64,000 nt of DNA, taken from assembly GCF_008330945.1 (NCBI RefSeq), contig NZ_CP043488.1:1834501-1898500 (forward strand), read 5' to 3'. Position 1 is the first letter of the stretch. Each line of letters starts with the position of its first letter. This document shows, piece by piece, positions 1 to 8,625 of the stretch. Below the pieces are notes generated by a model. The model did not search any database and was not told the DNA's origin. It was given only the letters and a program-made list of their open reading frames with translations. Made by a program: the position numbers and the translations under genes. Origin of the DNA: Labrys sp. KNU-23. GTDB taxonomy: Bacteria; Pseudomonadota; Alphaproteobacteria; Rhizobiales; Labraceae.

Positions 1-1971
1 GAACATCTCACGATCGCGATGCCCGACGGCGTCAAGCTGGCGGCGCGCCTTTGGCTGCCGGAAGGAGCCGAGGCCGCGCCGGTCCCCGCCATCCTGGAAT
101 ATATCCCCTATCGCAAGCGGGACGGCACGCGTTCGCGCGACGAGGCCATGCATGGCTGGTTCGCGGCACATGGCTACGCCGCCATCCGGGTCGACATGCG
201 CGGGTCGGGCGACAGCGAGGGACTGCTCGACGACGAATACCTGCCGCTGGAACAGGAGGATGCCTGCGCCGTGGTCGCCTGGATCGCGCAGCAAACCTGG
301 TGCGACGGCAAGGTCGGCATGATCGGCAAGAGCTGGGGCGGCTTCAACGCCCTGCAGGTCGCCGCCCGCCGGCCAGCGGCCCTGAAGGCTGTGATCAGCG
401 TGTGTTCCACCGATGACCGCTATGCCGACGACGTGCATTTCATGGGCGGCGCCCTGCTGGCGGACAATCTGTGGTGGGGCTCGGCGATGATGGCCTGGCA
501 GGCCCTGCCGCCCACACCCTCGCTCCATGGCGAAGGCTGGCGCGAAGCCTGGGAGCAGCGCCTCGACCACCTGCCCTTCTTTCCGGCGATCTGGGCCAGC
601 GAACAGCACCGCAACGCCTATTGGCGCCAGGGCTCGGTGTGCGAGGACTGGTCCGCCATCGCGGTGCCGGTCTTCGCAGTCGGCGGCTGGGCGGACGCCT
701 ATTCCAACGCGATCCCCCGCCTGCTCGAGCATCTGCCCGGCCCACGCCTCGGCCTGATCGGGCCCTGGGCCCATCACTACCCGCATCAGGGCATGCCCGG
801 TCCTGCCATCGGTTTCCTGGAGGAGGCCCTGCGCTGGTGGGATCACTGGCTCAAGGGGCAGGACAACGGCATCATGTCCGAGCCGATGCTGCGGGCCTAT
901 ATGCAGGAGCGCGGCACCTCGGACGAAGGCCGCAACGGCCGCTGGATCGGCGAAGCCTCCTGGCCCTCGCGCCTGATCACCCGGCGCCCGATGTTCCTCT
1001 CGCCCGGCCAGTTGTGGTGGCGGCCGGCCCCGGCCGCGGAGCTTGCCATCCGCTCGCCACTGTGGTGCGGTGCCGGCGGCGGCGAATGGATGAGTTCCGG
1101 CCTGCCGGGCGAGGCGCCCGCCGACCAGCGCCTCGACGACGGCCTGTCCCTCGTCTTCGATTCCAAGGAACTTGCCGACCGCACCGAGATCCTCGGCGCA
1201 GCCGAACTCGTGCTGGAAATCGCCTCCGACCGGCCCGCAGCGCAGATCCATGTACGGCTGTGCGATGTCGCGCCGGACGGCTCGTCCGAGCGCGTCTCCT
1301 ACGCCATCCTCAACCTCAGCCACCGGGACGGCCACGCCGAGCCCAAGCCCCTTACCCCGGGTGTCTTCGAGACCGTCCGGATCAGGCTCAACGATTGCGC
1401 CCATGCCTTCGTGGCCGGCAACCGCGTTCGCCTGTCGATCGCGACCTCGGCCTGGCCCATGGCCTGGCCCGCGCGCGAGCAGGCGACGCTGACGGTCCGC
1501 ACCGGCGAGGCAGCCCTGATCCTGCCGGTGCGCCGGCCGAGGCGCGAGGACGCCGCCCTCGCCTTCCCGCCCGTCAGCATGGCCGAAACCGGCCCGGTCC
1601 ATGCGAGCCGCCCGGCCCAGGCCGAGCGCAGATTCAGCCTCGACCTCATCGAAGGCACCGCCCATCTCGTGGTCGACGGCGACGCCCTCGGCTCCGCGCC
1701 GATGCGGTTCGAGGAGATCGCCACCGATTTCGCCCATAAGCTGCGCCGGGAATTCTCCATCCGCGACGGCGAGCCGCACAGCGCCTGCCAGACGGTGACG
1801 CATCACTGCACGCTCACCTGCGACGGCATCGAGTTCCGCATCGAGGCCGAGGCCCGCATGATCGCCGATGACGAGAATTTCGAGATCAGCGCCCGAGTCC
1901 GCGCCCTGCAGGACTGGGTCGAGATCGCCGACCGCAGCTTCCACGAGGTGATCCCGCGCCGACTGGTGTGA
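1..1971 (+). CDS. CocE/NonD family hydrolase (alpha/beta hydrolase, peptidase S15-like), 5' end outside window
   Basis: The reading frame is open to base 1 (E-H-L-T-I-A before the first ATG at 19), and this family usually carries a few residues before 'MPDG', so the true start is probably upstream of the window. The X-Pro dipeptidyl-peptidase/CocE fold is shown by the nucleophile elbow G-K-S-W-G (Ser about residue 105 from the ATG at 19), an acid in G-G-W-A-D-A-Y, a His in G-P-W-A-H-H-Y, and a C-terminal jelly-roll-like region with 'FVAGNRVRLSIATSAWP'. Family members cleave acyl or peptide bonds of small substrates; the substrate here cannot be told. It converges on the GST pair, with a long inverted repeat between them. 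Confidence 0.88.
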   Translation, partial: EHLTIAMPDGVKLAARLWLPEGAEAAPVPAILEYIPYRKRDGTRSRDEAMHGWFAAHGYAAIRVDMRGSGDSEGLLDDEYLPLEQEDACAVVAWIAQQTWCDGKVGMIGKSWGGFNALQVAARRPAALKAVISVCSTDDRYADDVHFMGGALLADNLWWGSAMMAWQALPPTPSLHGEGWREAWEQRLDHLPFFPAIWASEQHRNAYWRQGSVCEDWSAIAVPVFAVGGWADAYSNAIPRLLEHLPGPRLGLIGPWAHHYPHQGMPGPAIGFLEEALRWWDHWLKGQDNGIMSEPMLRAYMQERGTSDEGRNGRWIGEASWPSRLITRRPMFLSPGQLWWRPAPAAELAIRSPLWCGAGGGEWMSSGLPGEAPADQRLDDGLSLVFDSKELADRTEILGAAELVLEIASDRPAAQIHVRLCDVAPDGSSERVSYAILNLSHRDGHAEPKPLTPGVFETVRIRLNDCAHAFVAGNRVRLSIATSAWPMAWPAREQATLTVRTGEAALILPVRRPRREDAALAFPPVSMAETGPVHASRPAQAERRFSLDLIEGTAHLVVDGDALGSAPMRFEEIATDFAHKLRREFSIRDGEPHSACQTVTHHCTLTCDGIEFRIEAEARMIADDENFEISARVRALQDWVEIADRSFHEVIPRRLV

Positions 1972-2018
1972 GGAGGCGGGCGTGGCGGTGCCTCCCAATT
2001 TCGCCAGGCTGACGGATC

Positions 2019-2128
2019 TGTCGTCCCCGGCGAGGCCGAAGGCCGAGGGAAGGGGATCCAGGAGCCATAGATCGCGTTCAGAGCCCCTGGATCCCCTTCC
2101 CCTCGCTACGCTCGGCCGGGGATGACAG
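2019..2128. repeat. Long inverted repeat between convergent genes
   Basis: Perfect 16-base arms at 2047-2062 and 2086-2101 are flanked by further imperfect complementarity (GTC-TCCCCGGC at about 2020 against GCCGGGGATGAC at about 2114-2126). The structure lies between the 3' ends of the hydrolase and the GST gene, so either transcript would fold a strong hairpin and it may serve as a two-way terminator. The sequence style is that of dispersed palindromic intergenic repeats in Hyphomicrobiales; that assignment is inference. Confidence 0.7.
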
Positions 2129-2145
2129 ACCCCTTATCGCTCGCT

Positions 2146-2841
2146 TCACGCCGCCTGTTTCAGCAGGAAGGCATCGTGCCGGACGAGAAAGTCCCGCAGC
2201 CGATCGGGATAGTCGGGTTCGACCGCCGCGCGCACGCTGGGGCGGACCGAGAGCGCCTGGCGCCAGGCCTGGACTCGCGGCAGCTCCGCGAAAACAGCGG
2301 TATCGGCAAGCGTGTCGAACAGGTCGAAATAGCGGAAGATCGGCGCAAAGACGGCATCGACCAGGCTGAAGGCGTCGCCGGCAAAATAGGGGCCGTTGCC
2401 GAGCACATCCTCCACGCGGGCGAACTTGTCCACGATCCTGGCACGTGCGCGCTCGTAGCCCGCCGCGTCGGTGGCCGTCTCCAGGCCCCAGAGATCAGCG
2501 AGGATGGTGGAGCCGAATTCCATCCATCCCCGATGCCGGGCGCGCTCCAGCGGATCGTCGGGATGCAGCTTCGGCCCCTCCACGGTCTCCTCGACGAATT
2601 CGCAGATGACGCTGCTCTCGAACAGTACGGCCTGAGGCGCCCCCGCCGGTTCCACCAGCAGCAACGGCACCTTGCCGAGCGGCGACAGGGCCATGAACCA
2701 GTCCGGCTTGGCGGCAAGATCGATGAAGCGCCGTTCGAACGGCGCTCCCTTCTCCATCAACGCGATCGCCGCGCGCTGCACATAGGGGCAGAGATGATGG
2801 CTGACGAGCGTCAGCCTGGCGGGACGGAATTCACTGCTCAT
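2146..2841 (-). CDS. Glutathione S-transferase family protein
   Basis: A 231-residue GST-like protein. The N-terminal thioredoxin-fold domain has 'LVSHHLCPYVQRAAIAL', with a C-P-Y-V motif as in omega/DHAR-like GSTs, then 'GKVPLLL' (cis-Pro) and 'FESSVICEFVEE' (Glu-Ser glutathione-binding pair). The C-terminal helical domain includes 'FSLVDAVFAPIFRYFDLF'. The ATG at 2841 was chosen over the longer upstream frame because it overlaps the stop of the upstream GST gene as ATGA, which implies translational coupling. Likely role: glutathione-dependent thiol transfer or detoxification; substrate unknown. Confidence 0.86.
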   Translation of the reverse strand: MSSEFRPARLTLVSHHLCPYVQRAAIALMEKGAPFERRFIDLAAKPDWFMALSPLGKVPLLLVEPAGAPQAVLFESSVICEFVEETVEGPKLHPDDPLERARHRGWMEFGSTILADLWGLETATDAAGYERARARIVDKFARVEDVLGNGPYFAGDAFSLVDAVFAPIFRYFDLFDTLADTAVFAELPRVQAWRQALSVRPSVRAAVEPDYPDRLRDFLVRHDAFLLKQAA

Positions 2842-3464
2842 GCCGCCACCCTCATGCCTTCTGCCTGCATGGCGGCCTGCACGGCCGGACGCGCGCCGAC
2901 ACGCGCCATGAAGGCACGGATCACCGGGAAGGGTGCAAGGTCCACCTTGGTGTAGGGCGACCAGCCGACGATGGTGAAGAGATAGGCGTCCGCAGCGGTG
3001 AAGGTCTCGCCCAGGAGAAACGGACCGTGCCCAGCCAGATGGCGCTCGACGGTGGCGAGGCGCTCGGCGATCTTGGTGCGGGCGACATCCTGCGCCTGCG
3101 TGCCATATTCGGGATGGAACAGCCACGGGCTGTACATCTTGTGCAGTTCGGAGGCGATGAAGTTCAGCCAGGACTGCAGCCGGGTACGCTCGACCGTGCC
3201 GGCGACCGGAGCCAGGCCGCTCTGAGGCTTGAGATCGGCGAGATATTGGCTGATCGCCGCGCCTTCGGTCAGGACCGAGCCATCATCGAGTTCGAGCGCG
3301 GGCACATAATGGTTGGGATTGACGCTGGTGTAGTCCACCCCGCGTTCGGTGACATGCGGCGTCTTGCGCAGGTCGACGCGTTCGAGCTCAAGCCCGATGC
3401 CGGCCTCCTTCGCCACGATATGAGGGGCGAGCGAGCAGGTACCGGTGGCATAATAGAGTTTCAT
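2838..3464 (-). CDS. Glutathione S-transferase, bacterial beta-class-like
   Basis: A 208-residue protein beginning M-K-L-Y-Y-A-T-G-T-C-S-L-A-P-H, the signature of beta-class GSTs; Cys10 is the conserved active-site cysteine region. 'NHYVPALELDDG' gives the cis-Pro and 'LTEGAAISQYLAD' the Glu-Gly glutathione pocket. The length matches GstA-type enzymes (about 200 aa). It is first in a two-gene unit with the downstream GST (4-base ATGA overlap) and is divergent from a LysR regulator 162 bases away, so LysR control of the pair is plausible. Confidence 0.88.
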   Translation of the reverse strand: MKLYYATGTCSLAPHIVAKEAGIGLELERVDLRKTPHVTERGVDYTSVNPNHYVPALELDDGSVLTEGAAISQYLADLKPQSGLAPVAGTVERTRLQSWLNFIASELHKMYSPWLFHPEYGTQAQDVARTKIAERLATVERHLAGHGPFLLGETFTAADAYLFTIVGWSPYTKVDLAPFPVIRAFMARVGARPAVQAAMQAEGMRVAA

Positions 3465-3585
3465 GTTCCATTTCCCTTCAGCTTGACGCGACCGCCCCGC
3501 CGGTATCCGACGGGTCAGCGGCTTGTTCGACGCAAAGGTTAGAGCAATGCACGCACGCATGGCCAATTGGGATTGCACCAGTAGC

Positions 3586-3603
3586 GCTTGCGTGACTGCA
3601 AGC
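3586..3603. promoter_or_regulatory. Candidate LysR operator in the GST / LysR divergent promoter
   Basis: Perfect inverted repeat GCTTGC-N6-GCAAGC, 24 bases before the LysR start and in the only intergenic region shared with the GST operon. Size and dyad form fit a LysR-type site, but binding is inferred. Confidence 0.35.
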
Positions 3604-3626
3604 CATCGCAATGCTATGAAGAAGCC

Positions 3627-4556
3627 ATGGACGACTGGAACGAATTGCGTCTGGTGCTGGCAATCCAGCGCGCGGGCAGCCTCACGGCAGCGGCGAAGGC
3701 CCTGACGATCGATCACTCGACAGCCTTCCGGCGCCTCAACGCCCTGGAAGCACGCCTGGACCTGCGCCTGTTCGAGCGCCTGCCCGGCGGCGTTTACCAA
3801 GCGACGGCCGCCGGCGAGCGCATGGCCGTCGCGGCCGAACGCATGGAGGATGAGGCGCTGGCCCTCGACCGCGACATCACCGGCCGCGACCATCGCCTCT
3901 CGGGCCGGCTGCGCGTCACGTCCTCCGAAACGCTTGCTTATAGCCGCCTGACACAGCACCTCGCCGCCTTCCGCCAGGCCCATCCGGGCATCGTGGTCGA
4001 GCTTGCCATCGACAACCGCGTGCTCAGCCTGTCGCGCCGCGAGGCGGACATCGCTTTCCGCCCGGTGCGGCCGAGGGAAGGCGATTTGTGGGGCAGGAAG
4101 CTCGCCGGCATGGCCTGGACCTTCTATGGCTTGCCCGCCGTCGTCCTGGTGAAGGGCGGAGCGACCAGCGCCGCGGCCGATCTCGCCGGCCAGACCTTCA
4201 TCGGCTGGCAGGAGGGCATAGCGGGCATTCGGGCTGCAGACTGGTTGGTCCAGAACCTGCCAGCCGAGGCCTTCGCCTATCGTTCGAACAGCCTCGTCAA
4301 CCAGGCGGTCGCCGCCAGGGCCGGCCTCGGCCTTGCCCTGCTGCCCTGCTACCTCGGCGACAGCGACCCGGGCCTCGCCCGCGCCCTCGCCGAACCGATA
4401 CCGGAGCTGACGGGTGAACTATGGATCGTCACCCATGGCGATCTCAAGAACACCGCCCGCATCCGTGCCTTCTTCGATCTGGTCGGCACCGCCCTGGCCT
4501 CGGAGAAGCGACTGTTCGAGGGCAATGAGCGCCCTGAGGACGGCAGGCATCTTTGA
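3627..4556 (+). CDS. LysR family transcriptional regulator
   Basis: A 309-residue LTTR. The N-terminal winged HTH (residues about 4-62) reads L-R-L-V-L-A-I-Q-R-A-G-S-L-T-A-A-A-K-A-L and 'LNALEARLDLRLFERL'. The rest is a substrate-binding co-inducer domain, with 'LAAFRQAHPGIVVEL' and 'GLGLALLPCYLGD'. The ATG at 3627 gives family length and places the HTH at the N-terminus; the open frame upstream has no domain. It is divergent from the two GST genes and probably regulates them; the effector is unknown. Confidence 0.88.
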   Translation: MDDWNELRLVLAIQRAGSLTAAAKALTIDHSTAFRRLNALEARLDLRLFERLPGGVYQATAAGERMAVAAERMEDEALALDRDITGRDHRLSGRLRVTSSETLAYSRLTQHLAAFRQAHPGIVVELAIDNRVLSLSRREADIAFRPVRPREGDLWGRKLAGMAWTFYGLPAVVLVKGGATSAAADLAGQTFIGWQEGIAGIRAADWLVQNLPAEAFAYRSNSLVNQAVAARAGLGLALLPCYLGDSDPGLARALAEPIPELTGELWIVTHGDLKNTARIRAFFDLVGTALASEKRLFEGNERPEDGRHL

Positions 4557-4579
4557 ATAGCATCGGCATTCGGCCGCAA

Positions 4580-6229
4580 TCACACCACCCCATTCCGCTT
4601 CAGCCGAAGCCGGAAGCAGGCGCCCCGCCCATCGTCGACATAGTCGATGCTGGCACCGCTATTGGCAAGCAGGGAGCGGGCGATCGGCAATCCGAGACCG
4701 GTACCGCCATTGGCGCGCTTGGTGGTGAAGAAGGGTTCGAACAATCGAGTTCGATCGTGAGGAGGAATGCCCGGGCCGTCGTCGGCGACCTGAAGGTCAA
4801 GATGCCCCTCCCCGGCCGTCGTCGCGGAAATCATCACCCTGGTTGCCCCGGCCTGCCGGCTGTTCTCGACCAGGGTGGTCAGCACCGTCTCCAGCACGTC
4901 GGCCGGCACTTGCACGGTGGGCATTTCGGCATCGAGGACGACCTCGACCCTGAAATTCTCGCCGGAACCGGCATCGGCGATGCGGTGCACCGGATCGGCG
5001 AGCGGCGTCGACACGCCCTCGCCCTCATCCGCCATGTCGGCGCGGGCGAGTTCGAGCAGGCGGGCCACCAGGCGCGACAGGCGCTCAGCATCGCCCTCCG
5101 CATTGGCGATGAAGCGCCGGCGCTCCTCCGCGCTCATGGTGTCGCCATGCTCGTCGAGAAGTTCGAGCACGCCGCGAATGCCGGTCAGCGGCGTCTTGAA
5201 TTCATGGCTCATTGCGGCGGCGAAATCGCGCAGATAGCGCGAGCGCAGGTCGATGGCCACGGCCATGCGCCGGAAATTGTCGAAGAGCGCCCGGATCTCG
5301 ATGGTGGCGGTTGCCGGGGTCGGCGGCACCTCGCTGCCGCCGCGGCCGAGATGGCGGCCGACCTGGGCACTGACTTCCGTCAGCTGTTCGATCGGCTTCG
5401 CAATGGCCCTGGACAACAGGCCGGCGAGGCCGATGATCACAGCAAGGATGATACCGAAACCAAGCGCGATCTTGCCGAGATCGTCGTAGATGCCGCGGAA
5501 CAGCGCGCGGGGTGAGCGCGACAGCAATAGAACGCCGACGGTGCGGTCGCCGAGCTTGATCGGCCTGGCATAATGCACGCGGATGGCAGAGGCACGGCTC
5601 AGGACCTCAAAGGAATAACGCGGCGCATAATCGCCGCGCCGGCGCAGCACGGATTGCGAACGCCCATTGATGGCCGACTGGACTTCCGGCAGGAAGGCAT
5701 AGCTCCGGCCCTGGAGCGGCCCGTCCGACAACACCGTGCCTCTGGCGTCGAGGATCAGCGCGCTCGCCAGCGTGGTGCGCCGGCTTTGCTCGATCAGCGG
5801 CGCGATCGCCCTGGCCGCCACCTGCGCCTCGGCATCCGGCGGCTGCGGCGAGGCGATGGGCTGGGGGCGCTGGGACAGGATCGGCATCGTGTTGAGATCG
5901 ATCGTCAACGCCTCGGGCGTGAAATAGGGCTCCGCCGTCGCATCGTCCCGCCGATAGGATTCGTTCGGATCATTGTCCGTCGGAGGCGGCACCGGCGGCG
6001 GCTTCGAGCCTGGCCAGGCGAGGTCGAAGGCAGCGTCGTAGACGGCGGCCTGGGCGATCAGTTCCGCCTCGGTCTGGCGCACCAGGACATTTTCATAGAC
6101 CCGCAGGAAGATGGCGCCGAGGCCCGGCATCAAGGCGGTGAACAGCAGCACGCCGATCAGGATCGAGCGCAGGCGCAGCGCCGGCCAGCGCGCCTTGACG
6201 GCGTCCTTCAGCCGGGTGAGCAGGATCAC
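4580..6229 (-). CDS. Two-component sensor histidine kinase
   Basis: A 549-residue inner-membrane kinase. TM1 is about residues 23-42, followed by a roughly 210-residue periplasmic sensor region with a Pro-rich stretch (about 77-83). TM2 is about 254-274, then HAMP. The HisKA phospho-acceptor is His342 in A-A-A-M-S-H-E-F-K-T-P-L. The HATPase has an N box (V-E-N-S-R-Q-A-G), G1 D-D-G-P-G-I-P and G2 G-T-G-L-G-L-P. The start is taken as GTG at 6229, which overlaps the response-regulator stop as GTGA; the longer upstream frame is a shadow of that gene. The cognate regulator is immediately upstream. The stimulus is unknown. Confidence 0.87.
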   Translation of the reverse strand: MILLTRLKDAVKARWPALRLRSILIGVLLFTALMPGLGAIFLRVYENVLVRQTEAELIAQAAVYDAAFDLAWPGSKPPPVPPPTDNDPNESYRRDDATAEPYFTPEALTIDLNTMPILSQRPQPIASPQPPDAEAQVAARAIAPLIEQSRRTTLASALILDARGTVLSDGPLQGRSYAFLPEVQSAINGRSQSVLRRRGDYAPRYSFEVLSRASAIRVHYARPIKLGDRTVGVLLLSRSPRALFRGIYDDLGKIALGFGIILAVIIGLAGLLSRAIAKPIEQLTEVSAQVGRHLGRGGSEVPPTPATATIEIRALFDNFRRMAVAIDLRSRYLRDFAAAMSHEFKTPLTGIRGVLELLDEHGDTMSAEERRRFIANAEGDAERLSRLVARLLELARADMADEGEGVSTPLADPVHRIADAGSGENFRVEVVLDAEMPTVQVPADVLETVLTTLVENSRQAGATRVMISATTAGEGHLDLQVADDGPGIPPHDRTRLFEPFFTTKRANGGTGLGLPIARSLLANSGASIDYVDDGRGACFRLRLKRNGVV

Positions 6230-6930
6230 GCCGCCTTGCCCGCGCAGGTGCCGATGCGATAGCCGATGCCTGCCCGGGTCTCGATCACGTCCTCGGCGCC
6301 CACGACCGAAAATTTCTGGCGGATATGCCGGATATGGCTGTCGATGGTGCGGTCGGTGATGGCAAAGCCCGGCCCGTGCAGGCGATCGATGATCTCGTCG
6401 CGGGAAAAGACCTTGGACGGCGTCGCCGCCAGGATCTGCAGCAGCTGGAACTCCTTGGCGGTGAGGCCCACCGATGCCCCGTCCCATTGGGTCTGCCAGC
6501 CTTCGGGATCGAGGTTGAGCAGGCCGCGCGCCACCACCGACGCCGGCGCCGCCTGGACCGGTCTGGCGCCGACACGCTTGAGGATGGCGCCGACACGCGC
6601 CACCACTTCGCGGGGCGAGAAGGGCTTCACCACATAATCGTCGGCGCCCATTTCGAGGCCGAGCACCCGGTCGATCTCGTCGTCCCGGGAGGAGAGAAAC
6701 AGCACCGGCAACTCGCTCTGCGCCCGCAGCCGGCGGCAAACCTCGAGCCCGTCCATGCGCGGCATGTTGATATCGAGGATGGCAAGGTCCGGCTTGAGGG
6801 ACAGGGCCTTGGCCAGGCCCTCCTCGCCGTCACCGGCCTGGTGCGTGGTCATGCCGGCCTTGGCGAGGGCGAAGGCCAGCAACTCGCGGATATGCGGATC
6901 GTCATCGACGATGAGAATGGTGCGGGACAT
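6226..6930 (-). CDS. OmpR/PhoB-family response regulator, CreB-like
   Basis: A 234-residue regulator. The receiver has acidic residues D9-D10-D11, phospho-acceptor Asp53 (A-I-L-D-I-N-M-P) and Lys in 'VVKPFSPREVVARV', a run closely resembling CreB of E. coli. A C-terminal winged helix (about 130-230) has 'LTAKEFQLLQIL' and 'TIDSHIRHIRQKF'. It starts 17 bases after the DUF4173 gene and overlaps the kinase by GTGA, so the three form one operon. Whether it is functionally CreB-like cannot be told; there is no creD gene here. Confidence 0.9.
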   Translation of the reverse strand: MSRTILIVDDDPHIRELLAFALAKAGMTTHQAGDGEEGLAKALSLKPDLAILDINMPRMDGLEVCRRLRAQSELPVLFLSSRDDEIDRVLGLEMGADDYVVKPFSPREVVARVGAILKRVGARPVQAAPASVVARGLLNLDPEGWQTQWDGASVGLTAKEFQLLQILAATPSKVFSRDEIIDRLHGPGFAITDRTIDSHIRHIRQKFSVVGAEDVIETRAGIGYRIGTCAGKAA

Positions 6931-6947
6931 GAGCGATGAATGTCATT

Positions 6948-8504
6948 TCAAGGGGAAGGTGTCAAAGCGGGGTTCGGCAGCGTTTCCTCAGGCAGCAGTC
7001 CTGCCTGCTGCAGACGCCAGGCACCGGCCAGCGTCCAGCGGCGCCAATCGACCTGCTGGGCCTCCAGCCTGGCCTGCACCGCCTGTCTCAGCCCGCGCAG
7101 CTGGACAAGATCGCGGTTCTGCGTTGCCTCGGCCACCACGCTGGCATCCCTGAGCGCCAGCAGCGTGCCTGTGCCGCCGAGGCTTCCCACATAGGACGTG
7201 TCTCGCCGCCATTCGAAGGTCTGCGGCGCCTCCTGCCGTTCGAGATTCCACCGGGCGATGACCCCCTCGAAATTGATGAAGCAGCAGACCCCGAGCACGA
7301 TGGCAAGGCAGAGAGCATTGGCGTTTACAAGCCACACGCCATCGCGCTGGCGGGCGATACGCCATGAGATCAGCGCCAATCCGGTCATCACCAGGAAGAG
7401 GAAGATCAGAGCCGTGATGCGCAGATAGGTCAGCGAATAGGCCTCGATATAGGCGATGACGCGCAGCATGGTGGAGGCCACCAGCAGCATGGTCTGCCCG
7501 ATCCATAGATAAACCAGCAGGCGCACGCCCGCCTTGCCTGCCAATGGCGAGCCCGTGCGCAGACAGACCAGCACGAAGCCTGCCGCCAGCAAGGCTGCCA
7601 AAACCAGGGCTTGTGTGCCGCGATGGGCATATTGGGAAAAGGTCACGCCTTCGGGAAGCCTGGCGCCGCTCCACAAAAAGGTGATGTCCGAGATATTCTG
7701 GAGGGCGAACACCAGATTGAAGGCCGCGAGCGCCATCACCACCGGCGTCACCCCGGGCCAGGCGGGCAGGACGGCAGGCGTGCGCACGGAGGCTCTGGCG
7801 AGGGCACGCAGGCGCAGCGGCCTGAAGCTCGCCCACAGCGCTACCATGCTGGCCAGGACGAACACGCCATGCCAGATCAGGCCGGAGCCCTCGCTACGCA
7901 GGGCAAGTCCCTCCCACAAGGCCGAGAACCCCAGACCGATCAGGGGGTTGGCATCCGAGAACAGGAGCAGGAAGAGGACCGAGCCGAGGCTGGCCACGAG
8001 CAGCCCTCCTCCGATCCCGCCGAGAGTGATGGCTCCTCGCCGCCGCATGATCCGCGCCAGCCGGCCTGCGTCGAGCAGGGCCGCCATGGGGCTGAGAACA
8101 CCGTGGAGCGGGAGACGGAGGAGCCAGACCAGCGCATTGCCGAATTCACCATAGCGCGGCAGCAACAGTGCCAGTGCCAATCCAACCAGGAAAAGCAGAC
8201 CGGCCAGCAGGCTCGGCTCGACGATCAGGGCGAAGCCTGCGAGGCTCGCACCGATCACGGCGAAGCGGCTGGTCCGGTTGCGGCGCATCAACGTATCGCA
8301 CGCCAGCAGCGCTCCGAGCCAGGCGAAAGCCAGGAAGCCGATGATGCTGCCCACCTGCGGCAAGACCTGCCCGGCCGACAGCGTGAAATCGGCGAGGACG
8401 GCCAGCACCGTGACGGCCAGGACTTTGAGAACGAAGCTCAGTCGAGGGGGTGAATGGTTGCGGGCCGGCAGGGATTGGTCCGGCGAAGCGGATGCGATCG
8501 GCAT
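6948..8504 (-). CDS. DUF4173/DUF4153-type polytopic membrane protein
   Basis: A 518-residue protein with about a dozen hydrophobic segments and the family-like stretch 'YAHRGTQALVLAALLAAG'. The soluble tail (about 440-518) holds 'WNLERQ', 'DTSYVGSLGG' and 'WRRWTLAGAWRLQ'. The ATG at 8504 is fixed by a GGAGG five bases upstream; the longer frame is not supported. It is first in an operon with a response regulator and histidine kinase, which suggests it belongs to an envelope-sensing unit. Molecular function is unknown. Confidence 0.8.
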   Translation of the reverse strand: MPIASASPDQSLPARNHSPPRLSFVLKVLAVTVLAVLADFTLSAGQVLPQVGSIIGFLAFAWLGALLACDTLMRRNRTSRFAVIGASLAGFALIVEPSLLAGLLFLVGLALALLLPRYGEFGNALVWLLRLPLHGVLSPMAALLDAGRLARIMRRRGAITLGGIGGGLLVASLGSVLFLLLFSDANPLIGLGFSALWEGLALRSEGSGLIWHGVFVLASMVALWASFRPLRLRALARASVRTPAVLPAWPGVTPVVMALAAFNLVFALQNISDITFLWSGARLPEGVTFSQYAHRGTQALVLAALLAAGFVLVCLRTGSPLAGKAGVRLLVYLWIGQTMLLVASTMLRVIAYIEAYSLTYLRITALIFLFLVMTGLALISWRIARQRDGVWLVNANALCLAIVLGVCCFINFEGVIARWNLERQEAPQTFEWRRDTSYVGSLGGTGTLLALRDASVVAEATQNRDLVQLRGLRQAVQARLEAQQVDWRRWTLAGAWRLQQAGLLPEETLPNPALTPSP

Positions 8505-8625
8505 GGGTTCCTCCATGACCTCCATCCTGCTTCGCCGATGTTCAGCCGCGATACAGCCCTCGTGGCGGCGTGATGGGCTCCTCGTGCAGAAATCATGCAA
8601 GGGTACAGCCCTGCCGCACCCGCCG

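Noticed and set aside
2122..2955. Long plus-strand frame opposite the GST genes
   Set aside because: It is antisense to two well-supported GST genes and has no domain.
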